In this document: one piece after another, positions 42,190 to 50,734 of the stretch
How positions within the stretch are numbered: position 1 is the first letter of the stretch
Layout: the number at the start of each line of letters is the position of its first letter
Made by a program: the position numbers and the translations under genes
The notes under the pieces: model-generated
Database searches by the model: none
The model's input: only the letters and a program-made list of their open reading frames with translations
What the model was told of the DNA's origin: nothing
Assembly: GCA_052103955.1 (NCBI GenBank)
Contig: JBQELO010000001.1
Coordinates: forward strand, 310,001-374,000
Length of the DNA: 64,000 nucleotides
Source of the DNA: Paenalcaligenes sp052103955
GTDB lineage: Bacteria; Pseudomonadota; Gammaproteobacteria; Burkholderiales; Burkholderiaceae_B
Reading direction: 5' to 3'

Positions 42190-43814
42190 GACTCCTGCGT
42201 GGTTAAGGTTGATGAAGCAGGAACAGGCGCTCGTTTTTTTACGACGGCTCGTGCTTTAGCGGGTTGATGACGCGCTACTCGCCACGCCATAGCCGCATGC
42301 ACAATCGCTAACAACCACAGGCTTAGGTCAAAGCTTAAAAACAGCCAACCCGCTTGAGCCAAGCTGGATTGCATGCCCTGCCCCAACCCCAACATATTCG
42401 CAATAGGCAGCAAAAAGCACAGCCCTGCCGCCACAGCCAACAACTCTACCCATGCACGCTTGGCGGGTCGTACTAATGCCCACACCAAGGTGGCTAGCCA
42501 CACCAAGAAGAAACCGTGTATTTCCCACTGCGCCCGTTCTAGCATCTCTACTGGCAACCAACGGTTCATCCAGAAAAAAGCCACCATGGCAACCGACAAT
42601 CCCGCAATAGAGGCAATATTGAGCCGCTCTACCAATCTGAAGCCAAAATATGGTTTGTCGGGGTTAGGCAATTTGCTGCGGCGTTTCACTGTCCACAACA
42701 CTAGCCCTGACCCCACCATCGCCGTACCCACCAGCCCCACAATGAAATACAGCCATCGAGTTTCGATGTCAGCAAAACGCCCTAAATGCAGGCCGTAGAG
42801 CACACCTTGTGTTGTCGCCACAGCGCCAGAGCCATCTTTGGCGTGCAACAGCTCACCCGTCACACCATCAAAGACTACGTACTTAGGCGTGGTAGACACT
42901 TGTGCTGTCTGGCTTTGCACCATAGCTACGCGAGCATTAGCATCATTAATGTTGCTCACCTGTACGCTACCTACGGTGGATTTTCCCCATCGCTGTTCAG
43001 CTTGCTCAACCAACGGCGCTAATGCCACTAAGGTTGCAGGTACACCAGCGGGCTTCGGTGCAGCGGGCTGCATAAAACGCATCTCACTGGTAACTGCTGC
43101 CTTTTCTACTGGTGTAGGCAGAGACTGTAGTCCCCACGGCATGTACAGCACCATCAAGGTCACTAAGCCACTCCACGTAATCATGAAATGGAAAGGTAAA
43201 CCAAACACGGATAACGCCGCATGCGCATCCAACCACGAACGCTGCCCTTTTCTGCGTCTGAAGGTAAAGAAATCCGTGAAGATTTTCTTGTGTGTAATCA
43301 CCCCACTGATAATGGCCACCAGCATGAACATGGCACAAAAACCAATAATCCATCTGGCCCATAAGCCTGACATATAGTGGAAGTTAAAGTGAAAAGCGTA
43401 GAAAAAATCCCCACCACGCGTTGCCCTAGCGCTGACTTCTTGCCCACTTTCTGGGTCTAACGTGACGCTATTGAACCCCCGCCCTCCGGCTTGTGGGTCC
43501 CGCCACGATGCCGTGATAGTAGGCTTACGCTCTGTGGGTAACTGAATGCTGACCTGTGTGAGTGCAGGCTGCTGTTCACGTATGCTATCCACCGTGCTCT
43601 GTACTAATGCCGACACCTCACCGGTATGGCGCTGCACAGCCAGCTCAGGCCGCATGTATTGTGAAATCTCTTCCCTAAAGAACGAGGCCGTACCGGTTAA
43701 AAACACCGCATACAGTACCCAGCCCACTAACAGCCCTGTCCAAATATGCAGGTCTGACATGGTTTGGCGTATGCCACGCGGTTTGGGGGCTACTTTTTTG
43801 CTGATATCACTCAT
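42186..43814 (-). CDS. PepSY-associated TM protein, possible ferrisiderophore reductase
   Basis: A 542-residue inner-membrane protein of the PepSY_TM family with a helix at about 20-40, a periplasmic PepSY region (80-165), helices near 160-190 and 220-250, a second periplasmic domain, and four helices at the C-terminus. Conserved His residues in the helices (such as DLHIWTGLLVGW and HFNFHYMSG) suit haem binding, as in FoxB/FpvG-type reductases. ATG 43814 overlaps the DUF3649 stop (ATGA) and is used in place of the longer reading to 43919. It would reduce iron in imported siderophores; that is inference from family and context. Confidence 0.88.
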   Translation of the reverse strand: MSDISKKVAPKPRGIRQTMSDLHIWTGLLVGWVLYAVFLTGTASFFREEISQYMRPELAVQRHTGEVSALVQSTVDSIREQQPALTQVSIQLPTERKPTITASWRDPQAGGRGFNSVTLDPESGQEVSARATRGGDFFYAFHFNFHYMSGLWARWIIGFCAMFMLVAIISGVITHKKIFTDFFTFRRRKGQRSWLDAHAALSVFGLPFHFMITWSGLVTLMVLYMPWGLQSLPTPVEKAAVTSEMRFMQPAAPKPAGVPATLVALAPLVEQAEQRWGKSTVGSVQVSNINDANARVAMVQSQTAQVSTTPKYVVFDGVTGELLHAKDGSGAVATTQGVLYGLHLGRFADIETRWLYFIVGLVGTAMVGSGLVLWTVKRRSKLPNPDKPYFGFRLVERLNIASIAGLSVAMVAFFWMNRWLPVEMLERAQWEIHGFFLVWLATLVWALVRPAKRAWVELLAVAAGLCFLLPIANMLGLGQGMQSSLAQAGWLFLSFDLSLWLLAIVHAAMAWRVARHQPAKARAVVKKRAPVPASSTLTTQES

Positions 43815-44092
43815 AGCATAGCCCTCAAACCAGGCCAGTTTGCCATGGGCCAAAACACCGCTACAGGCACGATCACACCCAACCATGCTCGCTTGGCTGA
43901 ACGCACAGCAAACACCCAAATCACGACAGCCGCATACACCAAAAAGCTATACAACATGCCGAACATAACCGCCTCGGCTGGCTCTTGTGGCAGCCTAAGC
44001 ATGGCAATAGAAAACAAAGCAGCCACCACATACCCGCCCACAATGGCTGCTATACACCGCGACATCAGCGGCAAATAATGCAATGCTTGCAT
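43811..44092 (-). CDS. DUF3649 small membrane protein
   Basis: A 93-residue protein with three hydrophobic helices (about 12-32, 43-62 and 70-88). Size, SRCIAAIVGGYVVAAL pattern and place between a TonB-dependent receptor and a PepSY protein fit the DUF3649 family of iron-uptake-associated proteins. It starts 5 nt after the receptor stop and overlaps the PepSY start. The function is not known. Confidence 0.8.
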   Translation of the reverse strand: MQALHYLPLMSRCIAAIVGGYVVAALFSIAMLRLPQEPAEAVMFGMLYSFLVYAAVVIWVFAVRSAKRAWLGVIVPVAVFWPMANWPGLRAML

Positions 44093-44097
44093 GCCGA

Positions 44098-46542
44098 TTA
44101 GAAGTCCACACTAGCCGAGAACATAATGGTACGCGGCGCACCTAAACCGCTGCCCAACGAACTGGCCCAATAGGCTTTGTTACCCACGTTCAGCACTTGC
44201 GCACGTAAGGTCACGTCTTTACCCGCTACGCTGGTGTGGTAGCGCGCACCCACATCATAAATAGTGCGTCCAGCCACCGACAGGGAGTTATCCGCATTGA
44301 TATATTGCTTGGACGTTGCAACGGCATTCGCTGTTAAGGTCAAACCATGTAGGTATGGGAAATCCCATTCCACACCGGCTTTAGCTTGCCATCGTGGCGT
44401 AGAAGTAGCGTAACGCCCTTGATTCACCCCACCTGCTGTGCGAGTCAGCTTAGCTTGGGTATACGCCACGCCCCCTAACACCCTTATACCTTTACCTGGC
44501 TCACCCATGAAACCGAACTCCAAACCTCGGTTACGCTGTTCGCCATCAAACGAAAACACATTCGTAACCGGGTCGGTATAGCTGCTGGGGCGTTTGATTT
44601 CAAACGCACTTAAGGTGGTCATGAAATCACCCGCATCCCACTTAATACCCACTTCGTGCTGTTTGGTTTTGTACGGTGCAAACACCTCGCCCGCATTCGC
44701 AGCGGTGACAGGTGCCGTCGCCCCTTGGCTTAAACCCTGTATGTAATTGCCATACAGCGAGACTTGCTCTGTCACTTTAAACAAAGCTGCTACCGTTGGC
44801 GTAAATGCTCCCTCGTCATAGCGAGCAGTACGTCGCCCTGTATTCGCATCAAAAGTATCACTCACAATATTCTGATGACGTACGCCTACCGTAAGCTGCA
44901 AGCGATCATCAAAAAAGGACACCATGTCAGCCACACCTAGGCTGGTAATTCTGACCTCACCCGTTTTAGGCAAGCTCGCATACCTAAAACTGGTATCGAC
45001 TTTCGGCCCCCACTGCGGATCATAAATATTGGTGATCCAGTCGGTAGGCATCATATTACGTTGAAAACCAAAGTAATAATCGTGATGATAATAAGAGGCA
45101 TTAAAAGCCAATTCGTGACCAATAGCACCCGTGTTGAACTGTGTACGAATCCCCGCATCAGCCGAATCTTTTTTATAGATCATGCGCTGAAACGAAAAAT
45201 TGTTCTTGAAGTCCCCTTCTTCCGTAAACAGGGTATTGGTAGAGCTGGCTAACGAATTAAATTTCGTTTTGCTATGACCATAATTGGCATAGGCCATCGT
45301 TCTGTCTGTGATATCCACTTCCGCATGCAACAGAGCGGCTTTGTCTTCGGTGGTGGTGAAGGTCCAATCCGGTGACAGCAAGGTGTCCGACTTTGGCGGC
45401 TTGGGGACGTCCATACCCTTTGCCAATGAAATACCACGATTCAACCCGCTTACATGATCTTTATTGGTGTACAAATCCGCTGAAATACGAACACGGTCTG
45501 TACGCCAATCTAAGCCCAACGACGCTAAGTCCGCACGTTTGGACTGCCCTTTGACAGCACTGTCACCATCGCGGTACATGGCATTAAAACGTATGCCGAA
45601 TTGCTTGTCGTCACCAAAGCGCCTACCCAAATCAATGTGGGTACCAAACTGTGATTTCTCGGCGTAGGTACCCGTCAAACGCGCTAAAGGCTCATCCCCT
45701 GCACGTTTAGGCACCAAGTTGATGCTACCGCCCACCGAGCCACCGGGTGGCATACCATTTAGCATGGCAGCAGGCCCTTTTTGCACCTCTACTCGTTCAA
45801 CAAACTCCGGCGTAATACGCCAGTAAGGCACCATGCCATATAGTCCACCCAGCGCAATATCACTATTACTTACCGAAAAACCACGCAAACTGAAGCTGTC
45901 CCCAATCATGCCGGTTGCCCCATTGCTGAATACACCGGGGTCGGTGGCCGCAATAATGCTAGAAAGCTCTTGGGCTTGCTTATCTTGTATGTAACGCTCG
46001 GTATAGCTCACGACGTTAAAGGGCGTATCCATCACATCTTTGTTACCCAACAGCCCTACGCGACCACCGGTAGCTATCTGGCCGCCTGCATACGCAGGCT
46101 CCAGACCGTTTTCGGTTCGGCCCGACACTTTAATCGCGCTGAGTTGCGTGGTTTCCCCTGCTGTAGCAGCAGCGTCGCGTGACAAAGTCACATTTCGGCC
46201 TTGGCGACGATACTGCACCGATGTACCCGCTAGCATGCGCTGCAACGCTTGTTCAGCCGTCATTACCCCTTTAACCGGCGAAATCCGTATGCCACTGACT
46301 ACCTCTGGCGTGTAGAAGAACTGCAATGAGGTTTGACGCCCCAACTCGATCAGCGCCTCATCCAACGAACGCGCGGGTAGATCAATAGACACCGCAGCAT
46401 CTTGTGCCTGCACCCAGGATGAAAAGCCCACCATACCTACCGACATCACGGCAGCAGTAACCAACTTCAGACTCAAGACAGAACGACATGCCAAGCGGCG
46501 CGGCGCATGATAAGCAGAATGACGACTCACGATTCCAAGCAT
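44098..46542 (-). CDS. TonB-dependent siderophore receptor with STN signalling domain
   Basis: An 814-residue outer-membrane receptor. Order: signal peptide (to about residue 47, VQA), STN signalling domain (about 50-120; LDEALIELGRQTSLQFFYTPE), plug (about 160-270; FSLRGFSVSN, VEVQKGPAAMLNGMPPGGSVGG) and a beta-barrel ending in the aromatic residue Phe (SASVDF). The STN domain is the mark of transducers that signal to FecR-type proteins, which fits the FecI/FecR-like genes upstream. ATG 46542 is chosen; GTG 46590 or GTG 46530 are alternatives and all have weak ribosome sites. The plug pattern is that of FpvA/FoxA-type hydroxamate receptors, but the ligand cannot be fixed. Confidence 0.92.
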   Translation of the reverse strand: MLGIVSRHSAYHAPRRLACRSVLSLKLVTAAVMSVGMVGFSSWVQAQDAAVSIDLPARSLDEALIELGRQTSLQFFYTPEVVSGIRISPVKGVMTAEQALQRMLAGTSVQYRRQGRNVTLSRDAAATAGETTQLSAIKVSGRTENGLEPAYAGGQIATGGRVGLLGNKDVMDTPFNVVSYTERYIQDKQAQELSSIIAATDPGVFSNGATGMIGDSFSLRGFSVSNSDIALGGLYGMVPYWRITPEFVERVEVQKGPAAMLNGMPPGGSVGGSINLVPKRAGDEPLARLTGTYAEKSQFGTHIDLGRRFGDDKQFGIRFNAMYRDGDSAVKGQSKRADLASLGLDWRTDRVRISADLYTNKDHVSGLNRGISLAKGMDVPKPPKSDTLLSPDWTFTTTEDKAALLHAEVDITDRTMAYANYGHSKTKFNSLASSTNTLFTEEGDFKNNFSFQRMIYKKDSADAGIRTQFNTGAIGHELAFNASYYHHDYYFGFQRNMMPTDWITNIYDPQWGPKVDTSFRYASLPKTGEVRITSLGVADMVSFFDDRLQLTVGVRHQNIVSDTFDANTGRRTARYDEGAFTPTVAALFKVTEQVSLYGNYIQGLSQGATAPVTAANAGEVFAPYKTKQHEVGIKWDAGDFMTTLSAFEIKRPSSYTDPVTNVFSFDGEQRNRGLEFGFMGEPGKGIRVLGGVAYTQAKLTRTAGGVNQGRYATSTPRWQAKAGVEWDFPYLHGLTLTANAVATSKQYINADNSLSVAGRTIYDVGARYHTSVAGKDVTLRAQVLNVGNKAYWASSLGSGLGAPRTIMFSASVDF

Positions 46543-46678
46543 CCTTAATGCAGCATGAAGGCACCGCCACCATACGACAATGCCATACACAGTTATGAGG
46601 TCATCACCACAACCTCTTCATGCATACAGACGCTTTACCCCCACCGTATCCTGAATGAGATTTATTCTTAATTTGTTA

Positions 46679-47689
46679 CTAATTGTAAAATCGCTGCAGT
46701 GGGAAGATTTCGAACACACCATTCTGCGTATTTTCTTTCACCCCAACGGGGATAATATGCGGCAACGCCTCTAAGAATGCATAGGGGTCATCCAACCTAA
46801 ATACCCCCGACACTTTCAACTGCCCCAATTGTGCCGTCGTGAGCTGCACCGACACCTGGTTATAGCGTTTTAACTCCTGAATGGCATCGCGCAAGGCTGT
46901 GCCTCTAAACACCAGCTTACCCTCGCTCCACGCCACCGCTCTGTGGGTATCAGCGGGTACAGCAGTCAGTGCACCATCCGTTACCCGTACTGCGTTACCC
47001 GCCACTAAAGCTTGGCGCTTCGTATTCCAGCGCGGTCCGGTTTCCACTTGCACAGACCCTTCTAATACCGTCACCGTAAAGCCCTGATCGGCTTGATAGA
47101 TAGCGAATTGAGTTCCAGTAACCTGCACAGACCCCATATCCATCTGTACGATAAAAGGCGTATTTTCTACGGTTTGCACGGCAAACAGTGCCTCACCTTT
47201 TTGTAGGCGTACTACACGTTTGTTCTGGCTAAACTGCACCTCGGCAACCGTATCAGTATTCAGCATCATGCTGGAACCATCTGGCAGCAGCACATTGCGT
47301 TGCTCGCCTTGTGCGGTGCTATAACGCTCTTGAAAGGTGGTGGCAGCCCCCCATTGCCAAGGGCCGATGGTAACGACGGCAACGCTAGCTGCCCCTGCCA
47401 TCGCCAAACCGTATCCTAAAAAAGCACGACGCGAACGAGCCGTTTTGCTACGAAGCGACGTTGCGACTGTGTGTGACGATGCTGCACAGGGCTGCGGTAC
47501 TTGTTCGGTGACTGTCCACAGCGCTTGAATACCTTGGAAGTGAGCCAAATGTTGGGGGTCACGAGCTATCCACGCATCAAATGCTTGCTGTTCTTGTGGC
47601 GACACATTGCCCGAGCGGAAACGCTCATACCAATACGCCGCTATATCTCGGGTATCAGTCAATGTGTCTAGGTCTATGCGGTCACTCAT
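46679..47689 (-). CDS. FecR-like anti-sigma/transmembrane regulator
   Basis: A 336-residue regulator with an N-terminal cytoplasmic DUF4880 domain (YWYERFRSGNVSPQEQQAFDAW, shown in part), one membrane helix (about 88-105), a periplasmic FecR domain (QGEQRNVLLPDGSSMMLNTDT) and a C-terminal STN-like domain. It carries the signal from the receptor's STN domain to the sigma factor encoded 39 bp upstream. Order sigma, FecR, receptor is the canonical one. Confidence 0.93.
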   Translation of the reverse strand: MSDRIDLDTLTDTRDIAAYWYERFRSGNVSPQEQQAFDAWIARDPQHLAHFQGIQALWTVTEQVPQPCAASSHTVATSLRSKTARSRRAFLGYGLAMAGAASVAVVTIGPWQWGAATTFQERYSTAQGEQRNVLLPDGSSMMLNTDTVAEVQFSQNKRVVRLQKGEALFAVQTVENTPFIVQMDMGSVQVTGTQFAIYQADQGFTVTVLEGSVQVETGPRWNTKRQALVAGNAVRVTDGALTAVPADTHRAVAWSEGKLVFRGTALRDAIQELKRYNQVSVQLTTAQLGQLKVSGVFRLDDPYAFLEALPHIIPVGVKENTQNGVFEIFPLQRFYN

Positions 47690-47728
47690 GCGCTACGCCA
47701 CCTCTATCGATACAAGACATCAAAACAC

Positions 47729-48217
47729 TCATAAATGATCTTGTAAATGTCGGATGGTACGCATCATATAACGCTCTACCATGTTTAGGGATACACCCAT
47801 CTTCTGGGCAATCTCACTGTTGCTAAGCCCTTCTACCTGGCGCAACCTAAATGCTTCTTGGCACGTATCGGGTAACAACGCCAAAGCCTGCTGCATGGTA
47901 CGCATCAACTCATTGGCCTCATAGTGTTGCTCTGCACTGGCAGACGTGGGCACAGCATCGTCGGCGAGATCATCCACATTCTGTGTTTGTCTCACCTGCT
48001 CGGCTCTGAAAATACTCACCGACTGGTTCATCACAATACGGTGAAAATAGTGCGTTGGATTTCTGGGCACCACTGGTCCCATCTCTAGCATTTTGAGTGC
48101 GGCGTCCTGCACGGCGTCCTCGGCATCCTGCTGAATACCGGCGCGTTTAACCCATCCTCCTAGTAACTCTGCATAACGAATAAGCCAGTTTTTCTCTGGC
48201 AGCACAGGTTGGGTCAT
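47729..48217 (-). CDS. FecI-like ECF sigma factor
   Basis: A 162-residue extracytoplasmic-function sigma factor with region 2 (DAEDAVQDAALKMLE, NPTHYFHRIVMN) and region 4 helix-turn-helix (LRQVEGLSNSEIAQKMGVSLNMVERYM, shown in part), which fits the FecI group. ATG 48217 is used because the longer frame to 48265 would begin inside the promoter and Fur box. It should activate the receptor promoter when the cognate siderophore binds, while being repressed by Fur when iron is plentiful. Confidence 0.92.
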   Translation of the reverse strand: MTQPVLPEKNWLIRYAELLGGWVKRAGIQQDAEDAVQDAALKMLEMGPVVPRNPTHYFHRIVMNQSVSIFRAEQVRQTQNVDDLADDAVPTSASAEQHYEANELMRTMQQALALLPDTCQEAFRLRQVEGLSNSEIAQKMGVSLNMVERYMMRTIRHLQDHL

Positions 48218-48249
48218 GACCGCACACAATTTCACGCAAAAAAACATAA

Positions 48250-48286
48250 CGATAATAATTATCATTTATTAATGAGAAAAAACCAA
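48250..48286 (-). promoter_or_regulatory. Sigma-70 promoter of fecI-like gene with overlapping Fur box
   Basis: On the minus strand TTGGTT (48281-48286), a 17-bp spacer and GATAAT (48258-48263) form a promoter. The -10 lies inside TGATAATTATTATCG (48250-48264), a near-perfect copy of the 7-1-7 Fur core TGATAAT-n-ATTATCA (one mismatch). A start near 48251 gives a leader of about 34 nt before ATG 48217. Confidence 0.8.
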
Positions 48287-48317
48287 GAACTACCCTATTT
48301 AGTCTCACTATGCAGAC

Positions 48318-48350
48318 AAAAAAACAGCCATGGAAACCCATGGCTGTTTT
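48318..48350 (-). terminator. Intrinsic terminator of terC
   Basis: AAAACAGCCATGG (48321-48333) and CCATGGCTGTTTT (48338-48350) pair around four bases, with seven A on the left flank giving a U run on the minus strand. It lies 27 bp after the terC stop. Confidence 0.9.
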
Positions 48351-48376
48351 GTCATACCACTACAAACCGCTAAGTA

Positions 48377-49090
48377 TTAGGCAGTAGGCAGCGCATCTTT
48401 TTTAGCTTTGCGGCTAGCCATCCATTTACCCACAGCCACGATCAACACAGCACCAGCAATGTGCGCGCCGTAAAACACGGTATTGCTAGGCTCACCAAAG
48501 CGTTCTGTGTAGGCAATATCGGTCACCATCAGGCCACCGGCAATCCAGCCCAACAAGGCAGCGCCTAAGGTCACAATCACAGGGAAGCGATCAATCATTT
48601 TCAGAACAATGGTGCTACCCCATACGATGATAGGAATACTCACCAACAAACCAAAGATCACCAAACCCAACTGGTGGCTAGGATCAGCCATTTGTGCAGC
48701 ACCGGCGATAGCAATCACGTTATCCAAGCTCATCACAAAGTCAGCGATGATAATGGTTTTAATGGCACTCATAATAGACACGCCACTCTTGATATCACCA
48801 TGCTCGCCTTCCTCAGGGATCAGCAGACGAATCGCTACCCAAGCCAACAACAAGGCCCCAACAATTTTTAGATACGGAATAGCCAACAAGGTCAGGGCAA
48901 AAGCGATCAGCACTACACGCAAGATAATGGCGCCGGCTGTCCCCCACAATATCCCTTGCATACGCTGTTTAGCGGGCAAATTACGACATGCTAACGCAAT
49001 CACTACTGCGTTATCCCCGCCCAGAAGAATGTCGATCATGATGATCTGAAAGACAGCCGCCCAACTAAGCGTTTGCAAAAATTCCAACAT
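48377..49090 (-). CDS. terC: TerC-family membrane protein, probable Mn2+ exporter
   Basis: A 237-residue inner-membrane protein with seven predicted helices. It has the two TerC acidic motifs MIDILLGGDNAVVIALA (18-34) and DFVMSLDNVIAIAGA. The start ATG 49090 has GGAG upstream (TTTGGAGTGCTT); the longer reading to 49198 would run through the riboswitch terminator. TerC proteins are linked to metal (especially manganese) export and to secretion-associated metallation. The manganese-type riboswitch in its leader supports Mn2+ efflux here. Confidence 0.92.
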   Translation of the reverse strand: MLEFLQTLSWAAVFQIIMIDILLGGDNAVVIALACRNLPAKQRMQGILWGTAGAIILRVVLIAFALTLLAIPYLKIVGALLLAWVAIRLLIPEEGEHGDIKSGVSIMSAIKTIIIADFVMSLDNVIAIAGAAQMADPSHQLGLVIFGLLVSIPIIVWGSTIVLKMIDRFPVIVTLGAALLGWIAGGLMVTDIAYTERFGEPSNTVFYGAHIAGAVLIVAVGKWMASRKAKKDALPTA

Positions 49091-49105
49091 AAGCACTCCA
49101 AAAAC

Positions 49106-49136
49106 AAAAAAAGCCTGATCCAAAAGGACAGGCTTT
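49106..49136 (-). terminator. Terminator of the terC riboswitch
   Basis: AAAGCCTG and CAGGCTTT pair around an 11-base loop, followed by seven T on the minus strand, 16 bp before the terC ATG. This would be the expression platform of the riboswitch: in the metal-free state transcription should stop here. Confidence 0.85.
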
Positions 49137-49149
49137 CTCGAATTGGAGT

Positions 49150-49285
49150 CGTACCTTGCCCTTTGACGGCAAGGTCTTGCTTGTAACAATACAGCCAAAG
49201 CCTGTGTGTTACCCGTGCACCGGGAGTACTCATGGTACTACCGTGATGACGATGCGACGGAAATTAAGCTACTCCCCTTGATGGA
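49150..49285 (-). promoter_or_regulatory. yybP-ykoY (Mn2+) riboswitch
   Basis: The minus strand carries the two conserved loops of this class: AAGGGGAGTAGC (49268-49279) near the 5' end and GCAAGACC (49173-49180) near the 3' end, with P1 formed by CAAGG and CCTTG (aptamer about 49170-49283). Directly after it ACCTTGCC and GGCAAGGT (49153-49175) form an 8-bp hairpin that includes the 3' strand of P1, so the two structures exclude each other. An intrinsic terminator follows (49106-49136). The class senses Mn2+ in characterised members and controls TerC-family and related exporters, matching the gene downstream. Confidence 0.88.
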
Positions 49286-49288
49286 GCG

Positions 49289-49294
49289 ATTATA
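49289..49294 (-). promoter_or_regulatory. Candidate -10 box of the riboswitch-terC transcript
   Basis: Minus-strand TATAAT (in GCTATAATCG) sits about 5 bp upstream of the aptamer, the right place for its promoter. The -35 region is not obvious. Confidence 0.55.
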
Positions 49295-49636
49295 GCGAAG
49301 AAAACGGCAAATAGTTGATTTTGATGCCGCTACACCTACATAAAAGCAAAAACTCGTTGGTAAGACTACACAGAGCTACCCGTCTGCTACACAACCTTGC
49401 ACTACGTGAGCTCAGCATGAATAACGCTCCACTGCCCCCGTATTTTCATAACAAAAAACCATATCAATACAAAACACTTATATATATAGAAATAAAAGAT
49501 AATTATTTACTCTATATTCACTAATTATCAATTTACTTATTATAAAAATTAAAATTTTTAAATGTAGATAATTTATTATTCAAAAAAACCTATTCACCTA
49601 TCATAAAAAAACCATTTCCATACCTCTGGAGTTTTT
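49295..49636. other. AT-rich gene-free stretch before the organosulfur operon
   Basis: About 340 bp without a recognisable gene between the terC promoter and the binding-protein gene. From about 49440 to 49630 it is strikingly AT-rich compared with the rest of the window. It contains two copies of AAAAAAACC (49582-49590 and 49605-49613) and several possible -10 boxes (for example TATAAA near 49541). It should hold the promoter and control sites of the operon at 49637; a specific site cannot be named. Confidence 0.6.
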
Positions 49637-50734
49637 ATGCTGGGTCAATTATCAATTAAAAAAACATTACATACTCTTTTTCTGTTGGCTGGATTAGTTA
49701 GTGCCACTAGCTTTACACCTGCTTATGCTGCAGATGCACCAAAAGCCATACGTATAGGCGTCGCTACCGCTGGTGGTGGTGACCCTATTACGTGGGGTGG
49801 ATCACCTGGCAGCATTGTGCGTGAGAACCAGTGGTTGGAGTCTGCGTTTGGTGATACAGAAGTACAGTGGTTTTTCTTTAAAGGTGCTGGCCCAGCCGTT
49901 AATGAAGCACTTTCTAATAAACAAATTGATTTTGCTTATTTAGGCGACCTACCTACCATTATTGGTGTATCTAATGGCTTAAATACCAAAATCTTGTTAG
50001 CCAGTGGTCAACGTACCAATTTATATTTGGCCACCCCAAAAGACTCAGAGATTTCTACCATTGCTGACCTTAAAGACAGAAAGGTAGCAATTTTTAAAGG
50101 CACGAACGGTCACTTAGTCGCCAATAATCTTCTGCTGGATAGCGGCATCAAAGAAACGGACCTGCGCAGTATCAATCTTGATACGGGTAGTGCCCAAGCC
50201 GCTTTGGTATCTGGCAGCATCGACGCAGCTTTCGGTGGATTTGAATACATACGTTTGCTCAACGACGATTTGATTGCTGTGCCCTACTCCACCCACGGCA
50301 AAGACCCACGATTCACTCGTCAAACATCACTCGTCACCCGTAACGACTTTATTGCTGACTACCCAGAACACACTCAAAAAGTAGTGGACGAGTTTGTACG
50401 TGCGGCACATTGGGCCTCACAAGAAGAAAACCGCGACGCATTGCTGCGCATCTGGGCGAAAAGCGGCGTGCCCTATGAGTCCTTTGTGGTGGAGTTTGAA
50501 GGCACCCCACTGGCTCAACGCAATAGCCCCTTGCTAGATGAATTCTTTCGCGGCCGTTATCAAGCCGTCGCCAACGATGCTAAAGACCTGCAATTCATTC
50601 GTCGCCCCGTAGATGCCAGCCAAATCTTTGATGACCGCTTTCTGCAAAACGCACTGCAGACCCAACAATTGACCGACTTTTGGGTGGCCTATGAGGCCGA
50701 TGGCACAACCCCTAGCCCCAAAGGCGCGCAATGA
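49637..50734 (+). CDS. SsuA-type organosulfonate ABC binding protein
   Basis: A 365-residue periplasmic receptor of the SsuA/TauA (NMT1-like) group. Signal peptide to about residue 31 (PAYA-AD), then RIGVATAGGGDPITWGG and a domain with QIDFAYLGDLPTIIGVSNGL and DRKVAIFKGTNGHLVANNLL that fit aliphatic sulfonate/sulfate-ester binders. It has a ribosome site CTGGAG before ATG 49637. It overlaps the first permease by 4 bp. The exact substrate is unknown; the operon's monooxygenase indicates a sulfur compound. Confidence 0.88.
   Translation: MLGQLSIKKTLHTLFLLAGLVSATSFTPAYAADAPKAIRIGVATAGGGDPITWGGSPGSIVRENQWLESAFGDTEVQWFFFKGAGPAVNEALSNKQIDFAYLGDLPTIIGVSNGLNTKILLASGQRTNLYLATPKDSEISTIADLKDRKVAIFKGTNGHLVANNLLLDSGIKETDLRSINLDTGSAQAALVSGSIDAAFGGFEYIRLLNDDLIAVPYSTHGKDPRFTRQTSLVTRNDFIADYPEHTQKVVDEFVRAAHWASQEENRDALLRIWAKSGVPYESFVVEFEGTPLAQRNSPLLDEFFRGRYQAVANDAKDLQFIRRPVDASQIFDDRFLQNALQTQQLTDFWVAYEADGTTPSPKGAQ

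Noticed and set aside
46625..46678. Possible FecI-type or Fur-controlled promoter before the TonB-dependent receptor
   Set aside because: The gap is AT-rich in part, but I could not find a convincing -35/-10 pair of the FecI type or a good Fur core, so no site is reported.
49490..49520. Fur-like sequence GATAATTATTTAC before the sulfur operon
   Set aside because: Only half of the 7-1-7 core fits, and the surrounding DNA is so AT-rich that such matches are expected by chance.
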